DNA from: Sphingobacterium tabacisoli | GTDB taxonomy: Bacteria; Bacteroidota; Bacteroidia; Sphingobacteriales; Sphingobacteriaceae | NCBI RefSeq assembly: GCF_017908035.1 | Contig: NZ_JAEQMU010000001.1 | Location: 1,302,001 to 1,366,000 of the forward strand | Reading direction: 5' to 3' | Length of the DNA: 64,000 nt | Shown here: positions 26,965-35,177 of the stretch, piece after piece | Numbering within the stretch: the first letter of the stretch is position 1 | Layout: each line of letters begins with the position of its first letter | Position numbers and translations under genes: made by a program | Notes under the pieces: generated by a model | Database searches by the model: none | The model's input: only the letters and a program-made list of their open reading frames with translations | Told to the model about the DNA's origin: nothing

Positions 26965-28047
26965 TTACAAGGCATTCCGCATAAAGCGAAGCCAATTGCC
27001 ATTTGCAATTTTTATGATATCGCTCTCTTTGTACCCCCTATTTGCTAGGATCGGAAATACTTTCTGTATATCAGCAATAGTTTCTAAATCATAGGGACAC
27101 TGCTCCCTTCCAAATGCACCGTCCAGATCACTACCTACTGCCACATAATCGGTACTCCCTGCAATCTGACAGATATGATCTATATTATTGGCCATGATCT
27201 CCATATTACAGCCTGTTCCTTTAGGAGTAGACTGACCTCTCACCCAATTGGGAACCATCATCCAGGCATCCAGAGCGACACCGATTACAGCATTTCTTTC
27301 GATTAATGCTTTGATCATATCATCGCTAAACTGTCTATTATGATCCACAAATACCCGACAATTATTATGGCTCGCCCAAATAGGACCTTTATAACGATCC
27401 AGTGCATCCCAAAAAGCATCATCATTGAGATGAGTAGCATCCAATATCATCCCTAATCGATCCATCTCCTTTAGCAACTCCACACCATCGGCATTTAACC
27501 GACCTTGGGCATCCGTGCCATTGGCATATCGTCCAGGCCCATAATGTGCTGGTCCTATAGCCCGTAGTCCATATTCATACGCGCGCTCCACATAACTTAT
27601 ATCCACCATCGAGTCTGCTCCTTCCAAGCTCAATATATAACCGATAGGCTTATCCGCATTGTCCGTCCCATCAGTCCAGCTAGCAACATGTTGATCCAGC
27701 TGTTGCTTATTTTGAATCATGCACAAATGTCCCCCTTGTTCCATAGCCTTATACCAGGCCAACTGCCCCTGTGTCTGTGCCCAAGCCTGCTCGGCCGAAT
27801 ACCATCCTGGCAGGGTACTACCAGGCTTTACATAACGAGCGATCTGTGTGGCTACCACCAGACCTATATTGCCCCGGCGTAACTCATCAAATGTAACTGT
27901 AGCCTTACTCCTATCAGGCTTATCGGATAGGCCTTCCTCTCTTGCATTAAGTTCCGCTATAGAAACGCGTAAATCACGGTTCCATTCCATAGCATTCATA
28001 CCGAGGTCGAGATGCCCGTCTATTAAAAATAGCTGTTGTCTGTCCAT
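26965..28047 (-). CDS. Membrane-dipeptidase family (M19) peptidase
   Basis: A 360-residue zinc peptidase of the renal dipeptidase family. Metal-site motifs are DGHLDLG (His12, Asp14), SLEGAD (bridging Glu), LDATHLND and ASHNNCR (later His residues), with GSDLDGA near the C-terminus. No signal peptide, so it acts in the cytoplasm. M19 enzymes cleave dipeptides and accept a D-amino acid at the C-terminal position. Fourth gene of the operon, 4 nt after the D-TA-like gene, it would release D-residues for the neighbouring enzyme. Confidence 0.92.
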   Translation of the reverse strand: MDRQQLFLIDGHLDLGMNAMEWNRDLRVSIAELNAREEGLSDKPDRSKATVTFDELRRGNIGLVVATQIARYVKPGSTLPGWYSAEQAWAQTQGQLAWYKAMEQGGHLCMIQNKQQLDQHVASWTDGTDNADKPIGYILSLEGADSMVDISYVERAYEYGLRAIGPAHYGPGRYANGTDAQGRLNADGVELLKEMDRLGMILDATHLNDDAFWDALDRYKGPIWASHNNCRVFVDHNRQFSDDMIKALIERNAVIGVALDAWMMVPNWVRGQSTPKGTGCNMEIMANNIDHICQIAGSTDYVAVGSDLDGAFGREQCPYDLETIADIQKVFPILANRGYKESDIIKIANGNWLRFMRNAL

Positions 28048-28051
28048 TCTT

Positions 28052-29158
28052 TTAAATACTAAGTTTTCTATTTCTTGCTATTACAGTCCATTCCTTCTTG
28101 ACTTCGCCCTCACTTATCACAGATACCTGCTGATAGAGATTTACAGTAGGGCAGATATGTGTTGGTACAGCATATAAAACCATACCTAAGGGGTATTTTT
28201 GGCTATCGTCCACTATCAACACCATATGTTCTTCACTCTGAAACAAGACCTCAATATGGTCTCCATTTAAAAACGATACCCGAGGCAACGGTGGATCTGA
28301 CGCCACCGCCTTATAACCTAAGTCTACACAGATCTGTATGGGACTGATAACAGCGATAACTCTGGTCAACAGCACAGCTGCATAATCGAATTTTTGATCC
28401 GGCACACGTTGTCTGTATCCCCAATCCCAAAAAACAAATGTTCCGGGACTACAAACCACATCCTCCCTTAGGGAATGGCTTGAAAAAGAGGGACTCCCCC
28501 CTATGACCATATCCATTGGAGACGGATAGCGTCGTTGCAAATACGTGACGGCTTCTTTCAATATTCGGTAACTCTCGTCAGCCTCCCGCTTACGTATAGA
28601 TACATCTGGATTACTAATGTGTCCGTCATAACCGTGTACCCCTTTCAGGGTCAGCAGTGGATGCTGATCTATATGGTCACAGAGCTCTTCTAAAACTGTC
28701 AGTGATGCACCTGTACGGCCCATTCCTAAATCGATATCAAAATATACCGAAAACCTCAACTTCTCCTTCCCAGCATAAGCTCCCATCTCATCTAATGCCA
28801 CAGGATTATCCAAAACACAAGAAAACTCCGTATTGGGATAAGTCCGCACCAACTTCCCCCACCTGCTTAATTTGGGCCCTACAGGCTGATAAGCCATCAG
28901 CACATCCTTGGCATTGACCAATGCCAACATTTCTGCCTCAGCTATCGTGGAGCACTTAAACTGTTCTATCCCTTCCTCCATCATCATCCTACATACCTCG
29001 ATCATCTTATGAGTCTTGACATGGGGCCGTAAACGCTCACAATGTCCATCAACCATACCTTTAATCAGTTGGATATTGCCTTTTATACGTTCAGGATATA
29101 CCAAAAGCGCCGGAGAGTCGATACTATCCGGATCTGCTACTTCATACCATTGCTGCAT
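28052..29158 (-). CDS. D-threonine aldolase/D-serine dehydratase-like PLP enzyme
   Basis: A 368-residue fold-type III PLP enzyme. The N-terminal alanine-racemase-like barrel holds the Schiff-base lysine in RPHVKTHK (about residues 45-52). The C-terminal D-serine-dehydratase-like domain has THICPTVN, whose His-x-Cys pair is the metal site of this family. It acts on D-threonine, D-serine or a related beta-hydroxy D-amino acid. An aldolase reaction would give glycine plus aldehyde, a dehydratase reaction an enamine. The adjacent RidA gene, 3 nt upstream in the operon, favours the dehydratase reading. Confidence 0.88.
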   Translation of the reverse strand: MQQWYEVADPDSIDSPALLVYPERIKGNIQLIKGMVDGHCERLRPHVKTHKMIEVCRMMMEEGIEQFKCSTIAEAEMLALVNAKDVLMAYQPVGPKLSRWGKLVRTYPNTEFSCVLDNPVALDEMGAYAGKEKLRFSVYFDIDLGMGRTGASLTVLEELCDHIDQHPLLTLKGVHGYDGHISNPDVSIRKREADESYRILKEAVTYLQRRYPSPMDMVIGGSPSFSSHSLREDVVCSPGTFVFWDWGYRQRVPDQKFDYAAVLLTRVIAVISPIQICVDLGYKAVASDPPLPRVSFLNGDHIEVLFQSEEHMVLIVDDSQKYPLGMVLYAVPTHICPTVNLYQQVSVISEGEVKKEWTVIARNRKLSI

Positions 29159-29161
29159 GGC

Positions 29162-29635
29162 CTAATCTTCATGTAGTTCAAAGAGCGCCTCGATTTCAAC
29201 CGGGATATTATCCGGCAAAGAACCAAATCCAACCGCACTGCGGGTTCCAATTCCGTTTTCATTACCCCACACCTGTGCAAATAATTCGCTACAGCCATTG
29301 ATAATATAGGGGTGCCTTTCAAAATCTTCCGTACAGTTGACCATACCTAAGACCTTAATTACCCTTTTTATCCTATTCAGTGAACCTAGGTTAGTTTTTA
29401 TAGTAGACAGCATAGTCAGCCCTACCTGCCTGGCAGCGTCCTTTCCTGCTTCCATATCGATATCCCGACCGATACGCCCTATAATTAAACTGGCATCATC
29501 CTGAACAGGTCCATGTCCAGAGAGGTATAGGTATTTTCCATCAATTACATAGGGCTTATACACACCTTTAGGTGCCGGTGCTGGAGGCAGCGATAAACCT
29601 AATTTTTCAAACTGTACATCTGCGTTCTGTGTCAT
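29162..29635 (-). CDS. RidA family enamine/imine deaminase
   Basis: A 157-residue YjgF/YER057c/UK114 protein. The family signature lies at the C-terminal half: GTRSAVGFGSLPDNIPVEIEA with the conserved Arg that anchors the substrate carboxylate. It hydrolyses reactive 2-aminoacrylate or related enamines made by PLP dehydratases to 2-keto acids. It is slightly longer than E. coli RidA. Second gene of the operon, 31 nt after gntP and 3 nt before the PLP enzyme, which would supply its substrate. Confidence 0.92.
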   Translation of the reverse strand: MTQNADVQFEKLGLSLPPAPAPKGVYKPYVIDGKYLYLSGHGPVQDDASLIIGRIGRDIDMEAGKDAARQVGLTMLSTIKTNLGSLNRIKRVIKVLGMVNCTEDFERHPYIINGCSELFAQVWGNENGIGTRSAVGFGSLPDNIPVEIEALFELHED

Positions 29636-29666
29636 TTTTCGTGTTGTTTGTTTTAATATGATTTAG

Positions 29667-30998
29667 TTATGCAATAATAAAAGACAATAAGAGGACAGCA
29701 GCTAGCCCTACAATAGAAACTATTGCTTCCATAACAGACCAGGAGCGTAACGTATCTTTCACCGTTAATCCGAAATATTCTTTAAACATCCAGAATCCGG
29801 CATCATTGACGTGCGAGAACATCAGACTGCCCGCTCCGATAGCCAATACCATAAGATTTGGATCCACCTGTGTAGCCTGTGTCAACGGCAGTAGTACCGT
29901 TGCCGCCGTCAATGCGGCGACCGTTGCAGAACCTACACAGCCGCGAATAATAGCGGTTATGATCCAGGCAAGGATCAAAGGATGTATAGCGAGAGACTTT
30001 AGGCTCTCAGCCAGTAGAAGGCTCACTCCGCTCTCCTCCATCACTTGTTTAAACACACCAGATCCCGCTATAATCAACAATATCATAGCGATATCTTTGA
30101 CTGCATCCCCGTACACCGACATCACCTGCGTAATGGAGCGTCCCTGTTTAATGCCTAGCGTAAATGTTGCCACAAAAATAACCGCTAGCATCACGATTGC
30201 TGGTGCTCCAAGAAATACAATAAGCTCCTGCAAAAAAATATTGGAGGCTGGGATACAATAAGGCAGAATAGTAAAAAGTATCAAGAGAAAGACAGGTAGC
30301 AATGCCGTCAAAAAACTGAGGCCTACTCCAGGTTTGCGAAATAGCGTTGTAGTGGTTGGCTGTTCATTGGGCTGAAAGATATTTTCACCGCTACTACTAA
30401 TATTTTTAAGTGTCTTTCCAAATATAGGCCCCCCAATTATAATAGCCGGAACGGATACGATCAGACCATAAATCAATGTCAATCCCATATTAGCGTCAAA
30501 CAATACCACTAAAGCGACAGGCGAAGGATGTGGAGGAATAAATCCGTGAGTCACCGATAGCGCCGCCAACATGGGTAATCCAATATAGACCGCAGGGAGT
30601 TTATATTGATAGACAATAGAAAAAATTAGTGGTACCAATAACACGAATCCTACCCCATAAAACAAAGGTATACCCACTATAAACCCTGTAACCGCCATTC
30701 CCCAAGGGAGATACTTTTCGCCAAATAGCCGTACCATCACGGTTGCGATATTCGCGGCGGCCCCGCTCTCTGCAATAATTTTGCCCAACATTGCTCCTAA
30801 TACAATAATGAGAGTCAACCCACCCATAATAGCAGATATCCCTTTTTCAACAGTAATAGGTATCTTCGATAATGGTATCCCCAATGCCATAGCAGTCAGT
30901 ATCGATACAATCAAAAAGGAAAGAAAGGCATTAATCTTTAAATAACTTATGCTGACGATCAACAATAAGAGGCTCAAAAGTACAATTAGGAATACCAT
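29667..30998 (-). CDS. GntP family permease (gluconate/D-serine type)
   Basis: A 443-residue integral membrane protein with about 12-14 helices and the GntP signature regions (LGAMLGKIIAESGAA, PPHPSPVALVVLFDANMG, SHVNDAGFWMFKEYFGL). The family contains gluconate transporters and the D-serine permease DsdX. The operon context (D-TA/D-serine enzyme, RidA, dipeptidase) favours a D-serine or hydroxy-D-amino-acid substrate over gluconate, since no gluconate kinase is nearby. It is the first gene of the operon. Confidence 0.9.
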   Translation of the reverse strand: MVFLIVLLSLLLLIVSISYLKINAFLSFLIVSILTAMALGIPLSKIPITVEKGISAIMGGLTLIIVLGAMLGKIIAESGAAANIATVMVRLFGEKYLPWGMAVTGFIVGIPLFYGVGFVLLVPLIFSIVYQYKLPAVYIGLPMLAALSVTHGFIPPHPSPVALVVLFDANMGLTLIYGLIVSVPAIIIGGPIFGKTLKNISSSGENIFQPNEQPTTTTLFRKPGVGLSFLTALLPVFLLILFTILPYCIPASNIFLQELIVFLGAPAIVMLAVIFVATFTLGIKQGRSITQVMSVYGDAVKDIAMILLIIAGSGVFKQVMEESGVSLLLAESLKSLAIHPLILAWIITAIIRGCVGSATVAALTAATVLLPLTQATQVDPNLMVLAIGAGSLMFSHVNDAGFWMFKEYFGLTVKDTLRSWSVMEAIVSIVGLAAVLLLSFIIA

Positions 30999-31205
30999 CT
31001 CGTTTATAAATCAGTTGTTGTGGTTTAGGAGGCATCGGTTAGATACCTGTGGTTAATTATTTTCTCTAATATAATAATTATCAACAAAATAAATCAGAAA
31101 ATAATTAAATATCATCTAAATACAGCCGCTCATCTTTTGAAATGGTCTTGAATGCCTCCCTTCCCCTCTAACATTAAACTGATTTAAAAATCAAACAGGA
31201 GGTAT

Positions 31206-31234
31206 AGGATAAATTTTATTATGTTAAATAAGAA
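31206..31234. repeat. Direct repeat, right copy (29 nt)
   Basis: Starts AGGATAAATTTT and ends ATGTTAAATAAGAA, same orientation as 26918-26946 with three mismatches. A looser similarity extends upstream (CCCTTCCC about 45-50 nt before both copies). It lies about 208 nt upstream of the gntP start, between it and the thioredoxin-gene terminator. Confidence 0.6.
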
Positions 31235-31237
31235 AGA

Positions 31238-31273
31238 AATAATAAAGGGAACAACTTTGCTCCCTTTATTATT
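31238..31273 (-). terminator. Terminator of the ECF/SusCD/thioredoxin gene series
   Basis: Perfect 13-bp stem (31238-31250 with 31261-31273), 10-nt loop. Minus-strand reading gives a T-rich tail. It starts 5 nt after the stop of the thioredoxin gene. Confidence 0.8.
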
Positions 31274-31277
31274 AAGA

Positions 31278-32423
31278 CTATAGTAATTCGCTTAATTTTC
31301 TTTCCAGCTCACCTCCGTGAAGGTTCTTCGCTATAATTTTACCATTAGGATCTATGAGAAAATTCTGCGGGATAGCTTTAATACCGTACATAGCGGTAAC
31401 TTCGGAATTCCACCCTTTCAACTCACTGACGTGATGCCAAGGCAGTCCATCCTTCTCTATAGCATTCAACCAATCTTGTTTTTTACCTTCTTTGTCTAGA
31501 GAAACGCCCAAAATAGTGAAGTTCTTGTCTTTAAAAGCATAGTAAGCTTTTACCAGATTCGGATTGTCTGCGCGGCATGGTCCACACCAGGATGCCCAAA
31601 AGTCGACCAACACATATTGTCCTTTGAAATCGGCTAAACTGATTATGCGTCCTTCTGTATCGGGCTGGCTGAACAAAGGCGCTTGCTTTCCTACCCCTAC
31701 TAGCTTGGTCACTGCAATATCTGAGGCCAGCTGCTTTCCTTCCTGCTGTGCCTGTAACTGTGGAGACAACGATAACAGCAATGGCTCGATATAATCCGTA
31801 TCAATATCATATCCCGCTAATTCTTTTAATGCCAAAAGACTGAAAAAAGAACTTGGGTGAGTTTTTATATATTGTTCCTTTGCTTTATTACGTTCCTGCT
31901 CTAGTTTTTCTATACGATCAGCAACCTCCTTCATTCCAGCGGCATCGCCCCCTTGTTGTTGATAGAACTTTGAACGCTCGGCCATAAGTTCGTCCATTTG
32001 TTTATCCAGTATTTGCATATGCTGCGCATAACCTGCATAATCCCGTTGTATAGCCGTTCCTACAATTTTAGCATCCGCGATTTTCTCCTTAAAATCTACT
32101 TTAGTTGCCCCTTTGTCGACATATAGATTGACTTTGTCCCAAGCACCGACACGGCCCTTGCTGAAAAAAGAGGCACCCGATGGCGAATAGTATAAATTAA
32201 CCAATGTCGCTTCGTTGGCTTTACCTTTATAGGTCTGTACCTTTCCATTAAACACCAAGGAATCCAACACCAACTGCCGATCTACAAAATAACGAACAAA
32301 GACTTTTGCTGTCTTTGGCGCATCTTTTCCCGGTTTAATCTGAATACTAAAATCATGCTCCTGCGCAGACGCACTATTAAATGCTAATGCACTAACAAGT
32401 AAACTCCAAAATATCTTCTTCAT
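31278..32423 (-). CDS. TlpA-like disulfide reductase with DUF4369-type N-terminus
   Basis: A 381-residue periplasmic protein with a signal peptide (to about residue 20, SASAQ). Residues 25-120 resemble DUF4369. A coiled, charged middle (DRIEKLEQERNKAKEQY) follows. Residues about 240-381 form a thioredoxin domain with FWASWCGPCR. Such TlpA proteins keep periplasmic disulfides reduced and are very often encoded next to SusC/SusD genes in Sphingobacteriia. It is 22 nt after the other thioredoxin gene and closes the series. Confidence 0.9.
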   Translation of the reverse strand: MKKIFWSLLVSALAFNSASAQEHDFSIQIKPGKDAPKTAKVFVRYFVDRQLVLDSLVFNGKVQTYKGKANEATLVNLYYSPSGASFFSKGRVGAWDKVNLYVDKGATKVDFKEKIADAKIVGTAIQRDYAGYAQHMQILDKQMDELMAERSKFYQQQGGDAAGMKEVADRIEKLEQERNKAKEQYIKTHPSSFFSLLALKELAGYDIDTDYIEPLLLSLSPQLQAQQEGKQLASDIAVTKLVGVGKQAPLFSQPDTEGRIISLADFKGQYVLVDFWASWCGPCRADNPNLVKAYYAFKDKNFTILGVSLDKEGKKQDWLNAIEKDGLPWHHVSELKGWNSEVTAMYGIKAIPQNFLIDPNGKIIAKNLHGGELERKLSELL

Positions 32424-32445
32424 CGTATCTATTGATTTATAGTCA

Positions 32446-33642
32446 CTAAATAGCTTGTGCTCTAGCTAATAATGCATCGGCTATCTTTACAATTTTAGAG
32501 GTCTCTAGCTCTGCCAAAGCACGTGCGGCTTCAGCAGCTTTCACCGCTTCTTTTTTCTTTTTTAAGGTGATACAGATCTCTGCAAAAGTACCTTGATTGG
32601 AATAGGAGTTTTCATTTAGGGTTACGGCTTGCTTTGCCAGTACATAAGATTGCTTCAATACTTTTGCAGAAGGCTCTTTGCCAGCTCCATACTTGCCCGA
32701 ATAGCGTCGAGCGATAAAGCTTAACCGCTCGTCCTCCTGTTTAAACAAACCTTTGCGCAACTGATTTGTGTAATCGATAAATTCCTTATCCGTGCCATGA
32801 GCTCCTATCCATTCGACCTTAAACATTGCCGCATCGACCTGACTCGCCTCGTCCGTTTTACTCGAAAAATAAGCTAACCCTTCTTTAAATTGTGCCTCAT
32901 CCTTAGTGCGGATATAATCATACATAGCATATTTCATCAGATGAGCTTCTTTTTTCTCAAATGCCTCTGCAGAAAGTATTCCTTTGAAATATGGGCGATT
33001 ATCCATAAAGAATTTACCATACTTATCTTTTGGACTCTGTCCAAATAGCTCAATAATATTCCAGCCTGCTTCAGATTTTAAGAATGAAGGATCAGCAATT
33101 TCATCCAAAGCGCTTTTCGCTTCTGCTGTCGAAGCGGGATCTACCTTGGTCATTGTTGTGATATAAGCAGCTAAGAAACTAGGGCTACGCTCACCTGTCT
33201 CATAACGGGCGCGGATAGTCGGAATCTGAAAATCAGTATCTAATGCACGCTTGCCCTCGGCGATAAATTCCTGTATTTCCATCCGGGACTGCGAGCGATA
33301 CATTAACTCACCTTCAGTATCCAAAAACAAATAAGTCGGAAAACTACGGATATTGTACTGCTTGGCCACATCGATCCCTTCTCCTACCTCACAGTCAAAC
33401 TTGATATTGATAAAGTTATCATTATAAAACTTTGCTGCAGCGGCCTGATTGAATACATTGCCTTCCATCCATTTGCAGGGTGCGCACCAAGAGGTATAAC
33501 CATCAATAAATATCAACTTGCCACTTGCCTTCGCTTGTGCTTTGGCTTCAGAAAGGCTTATTTTCTGAAAATTGATAGCTTCTTGGGCCTGTACAACAGT
33601 ACAAGCCACAAAGAAAACTAAACTAAATATAATACGGTTCAT
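32446..33642 (-). CDS. Thioredoxin-domain protein, secreted
   Basis: A 398-residue protein with a signal peptide (VVQAQ, residues 17-21) and an N-terminal thioredoxin domain at about residues 30-130 with redox centre Cys53-Ala-Pro-Cys56 (SWCAPC) and the cis-proline motif SFPTYLF. The remaining 260 residues are helical with no recognised domain. Probably a periplasmic disulfide-exchange protein acting with the TlpA-like neighbour. The terminator between SusD and this gene (33670-33713) means read-through or its own promoter drives it. Confidence 0.85.
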   Translation of the reverse strand: MNRIIFSLVFFVACTVVQAQEAINFQKISLSEAKAQAKASGKLIFIDGYTSWCAPCKWMEGNVFNQAAAAKFYNDNFINIKFDCEVGEGIDVAKQYNIRSFPTYLFLDTEGELMYRSQSRMEIQEFIAEGKRALDTDFQIPTIRARYETGERSPSFLAAYITTMTKVDPASTAEAKSALDEIADPSFLKSEAGWNIIELFGQSPKDKYGKFFMDNRPYFKGILSAEAFEKKEAHLMKYAMYDYIRTKDEAQFKEGLAYFSSKTDEASQVDAAMFKVEWIGAHGTDKEFIDYTNQLRKGLFKQEDERLSFIARRYSGKYGAGKEPSAKVLKQSYVLAKQAVTLNENSYSNQGTFAEICITLKKKKEAVKAAEAARALAELETSKIVKIADALLARAQAI

Positions 33643-33669
33643 AGGTATTAATTTGCTTTTAAAATATTA

Positions 33670-33713
33670 AAAGGCGTATTACCTTGGTTCGATCTGCTCG
33701 GTAATACGCCTTT
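33670..33713 (-). terminator. Terminator after the minus-strand SusD gene
   Basis: Perfect 14-bp stem (33670-33683 with 33700-33713). On the minus strand the stem is followed by TTTTAATATTTT. It starts 5 nt after the susD stop codon. Confidence 0.8.
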
Positions 33714-33717
33714 GGAT

Positions 33718-35166
33718 TTATCTTTCGTATTGAGGGATTCCGGGATTCATCGACAATACCTTTGGTGGTACAGGTAGAATCATGCGTCTATCATTAGACT
33801 TTATCTCCATCATCTTACCATCTAGGGGATGTTGAATGGTTTTAATCAAATCACCTGTTACAGCCAAACGCTTTAAATCAAAGAATCGAGTGGATGCCAT
33901 GAATGGGAACTCGCGACGACGCTCATCCAATGTTATTTTTAATGCTTCGACAGCATCTTTACTTCCTAAAGGTTGATAGTTCTCGATACGGCTAGCACGT
34001 AATGTATTTAAATAATTAATAGCCTCGCTCGCATTCCCTAAACGGGCTTCACATTCTGCAGCTATCAAAAACATTTCTGCTGTACCAAACCCCATATTGA
34101 ATGCTACATAAGGAGCAAATAATACCTTTCCTGGAAATTTTAGTTCATTAGGTCCAAATGATGCACGATCTTTACAAAAGAACAAATCAAAACGTTTGTC
34201 GATGGCACCTACTGGCAAATCTGTACTGTAGGTGCTTACAAAATCTGGTGATGCATAAAATTCGGCATTAAATTCACCATCACTGCTTGTTCCTTTTTTC
34301 GCCCATATGACCTCAGGGTTATTTTGAAAGTCCAACATAGGAACTAAGGGATCTGTTTTCAAGCATACTCTACCCCAAGTCGTTTTATCTTTTGTCGTGT
34401 ATAAGGAATAGTCCATCAAATTGCTGTTAAGAGCTAAAGCATTTTTAGCTTCTGATAAAGCATCTTTGTAATTACCCTGATACAGATTCACCCGCGCTAG
34501 AAAAGCATGGCTTACGGAAAGTATCGCTTGATATCTATTTGATGTAGTTTGACTCAGATGTGGAAGGGCTTCCGATATATCCTTTTTTATCTGCTTATAT
34601 ACTGCATCGACAGATACACGCTCATAAGAAGCATTGACATCCTCTGCAAGTACCATTGGAACTCCAAGATCTGAGCTAGCAGTATTCGGGTTATAATAAG
34701 CACTATAAACATTGACCAAGTTAAGGTATTCAAACGCTCTTCCCACTTTAGCCTCAGCACATAATCTCATTTTTTCACGTTCAGATCCCTCCGTAGAAGA
34801 AAGCACATTATTAACTACCACATTATAAGTAAATATACGACCATAAGCAGACTCCCAAAACGAATCCATCTGTCCGTCTTCCAACGTAGCTCCAGGTGCG
34901 AAACTGTATAATTGTTTCTTTAGAAAAGAAAAGCTATCAAAACGAGCTGCTGTTACTGGATCATTTATTGTTCCGGCGTTTATATCATCTGTTAAATAAG
35001 TAGGATACCCTGGTGTCGAAGATATTAAGGACGTGCTATTCATCAACAATTGGTAATCTCCCGTCTTTTCAGGGATTGTAAAACCTTTAGGCTTGATATC
35101 TAAATAGCTGTTACAGCTATTTAGACTCAACATTCCCACTATTAATGCAAAATATATCGTTTTCAT
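33718..35166 (-). CDS. SusD/RagB family lipoprotein
   Basis: A 482-residue lipoprotein with lipobox LNSC (Cys18) and typical SusD regions: YLDIKPKGFTIPEKTGDYQLLMNS near the N-terminus (first 10 or so residues of this are the usual start), helical TPR middle (ARVNLYQGNYKDALSEAKNAL) and a C-terminal ERRREFPFMASTRFFDLKRL. It pairs with the STN-SusC protein 12 nt upstream. The ligand is unknown. Confidence 0.93.
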   Translation of the reverse strand: MKTIYFALIVGMLSLNSCNSYLDIKPKGFTIPEKTGDYQLLMNSTSLISSTPGYPTYLTDDINAGTINDPVTAARFDSFSFLKKQLYSFAPGATLEDGQMDSFWESAYGRIFTYNVVVNNVLSSTEGSEREKMRLCAEAKVGRAFEYLNLVNVYSAYYNPNTASSDLGVPMVLAEDVNASYERVSVDAVYKQIKKDISEALPHLSQTTSNRYQAILSVSHAFLARVNLYQGNYKDALSEAKNALALNSNLMDYSLYTTKDKTTWGRVCLKTDPLVPMLDFQNNPEVIWAKKGTSSDGEFNAEFYASPDFVSTYSTDLPVGAIDKRFDLFFCKDRASFGPNELKFPGKVLFAPYVAFNMGFGTAEMFLIAAECEARLGNASEAINYLNTLRASRIENYQPLGSKDAVEALKITLDERRREFPFMASTRFFDLKRLAVTGDLIKTIQHPLDGKMMEIKSNDRRMILPVPPKVLSMNPGIPQYER

Positions 35167-35177
35167 TTTTTAATCAA

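Noticed and set aside
29806..30261. 151-codon plus-strand frame opposite gntP
   Set aside because: It is the antisense of a strongly conserved membrane protein; composition reflects the complement of hydrophobic codons.
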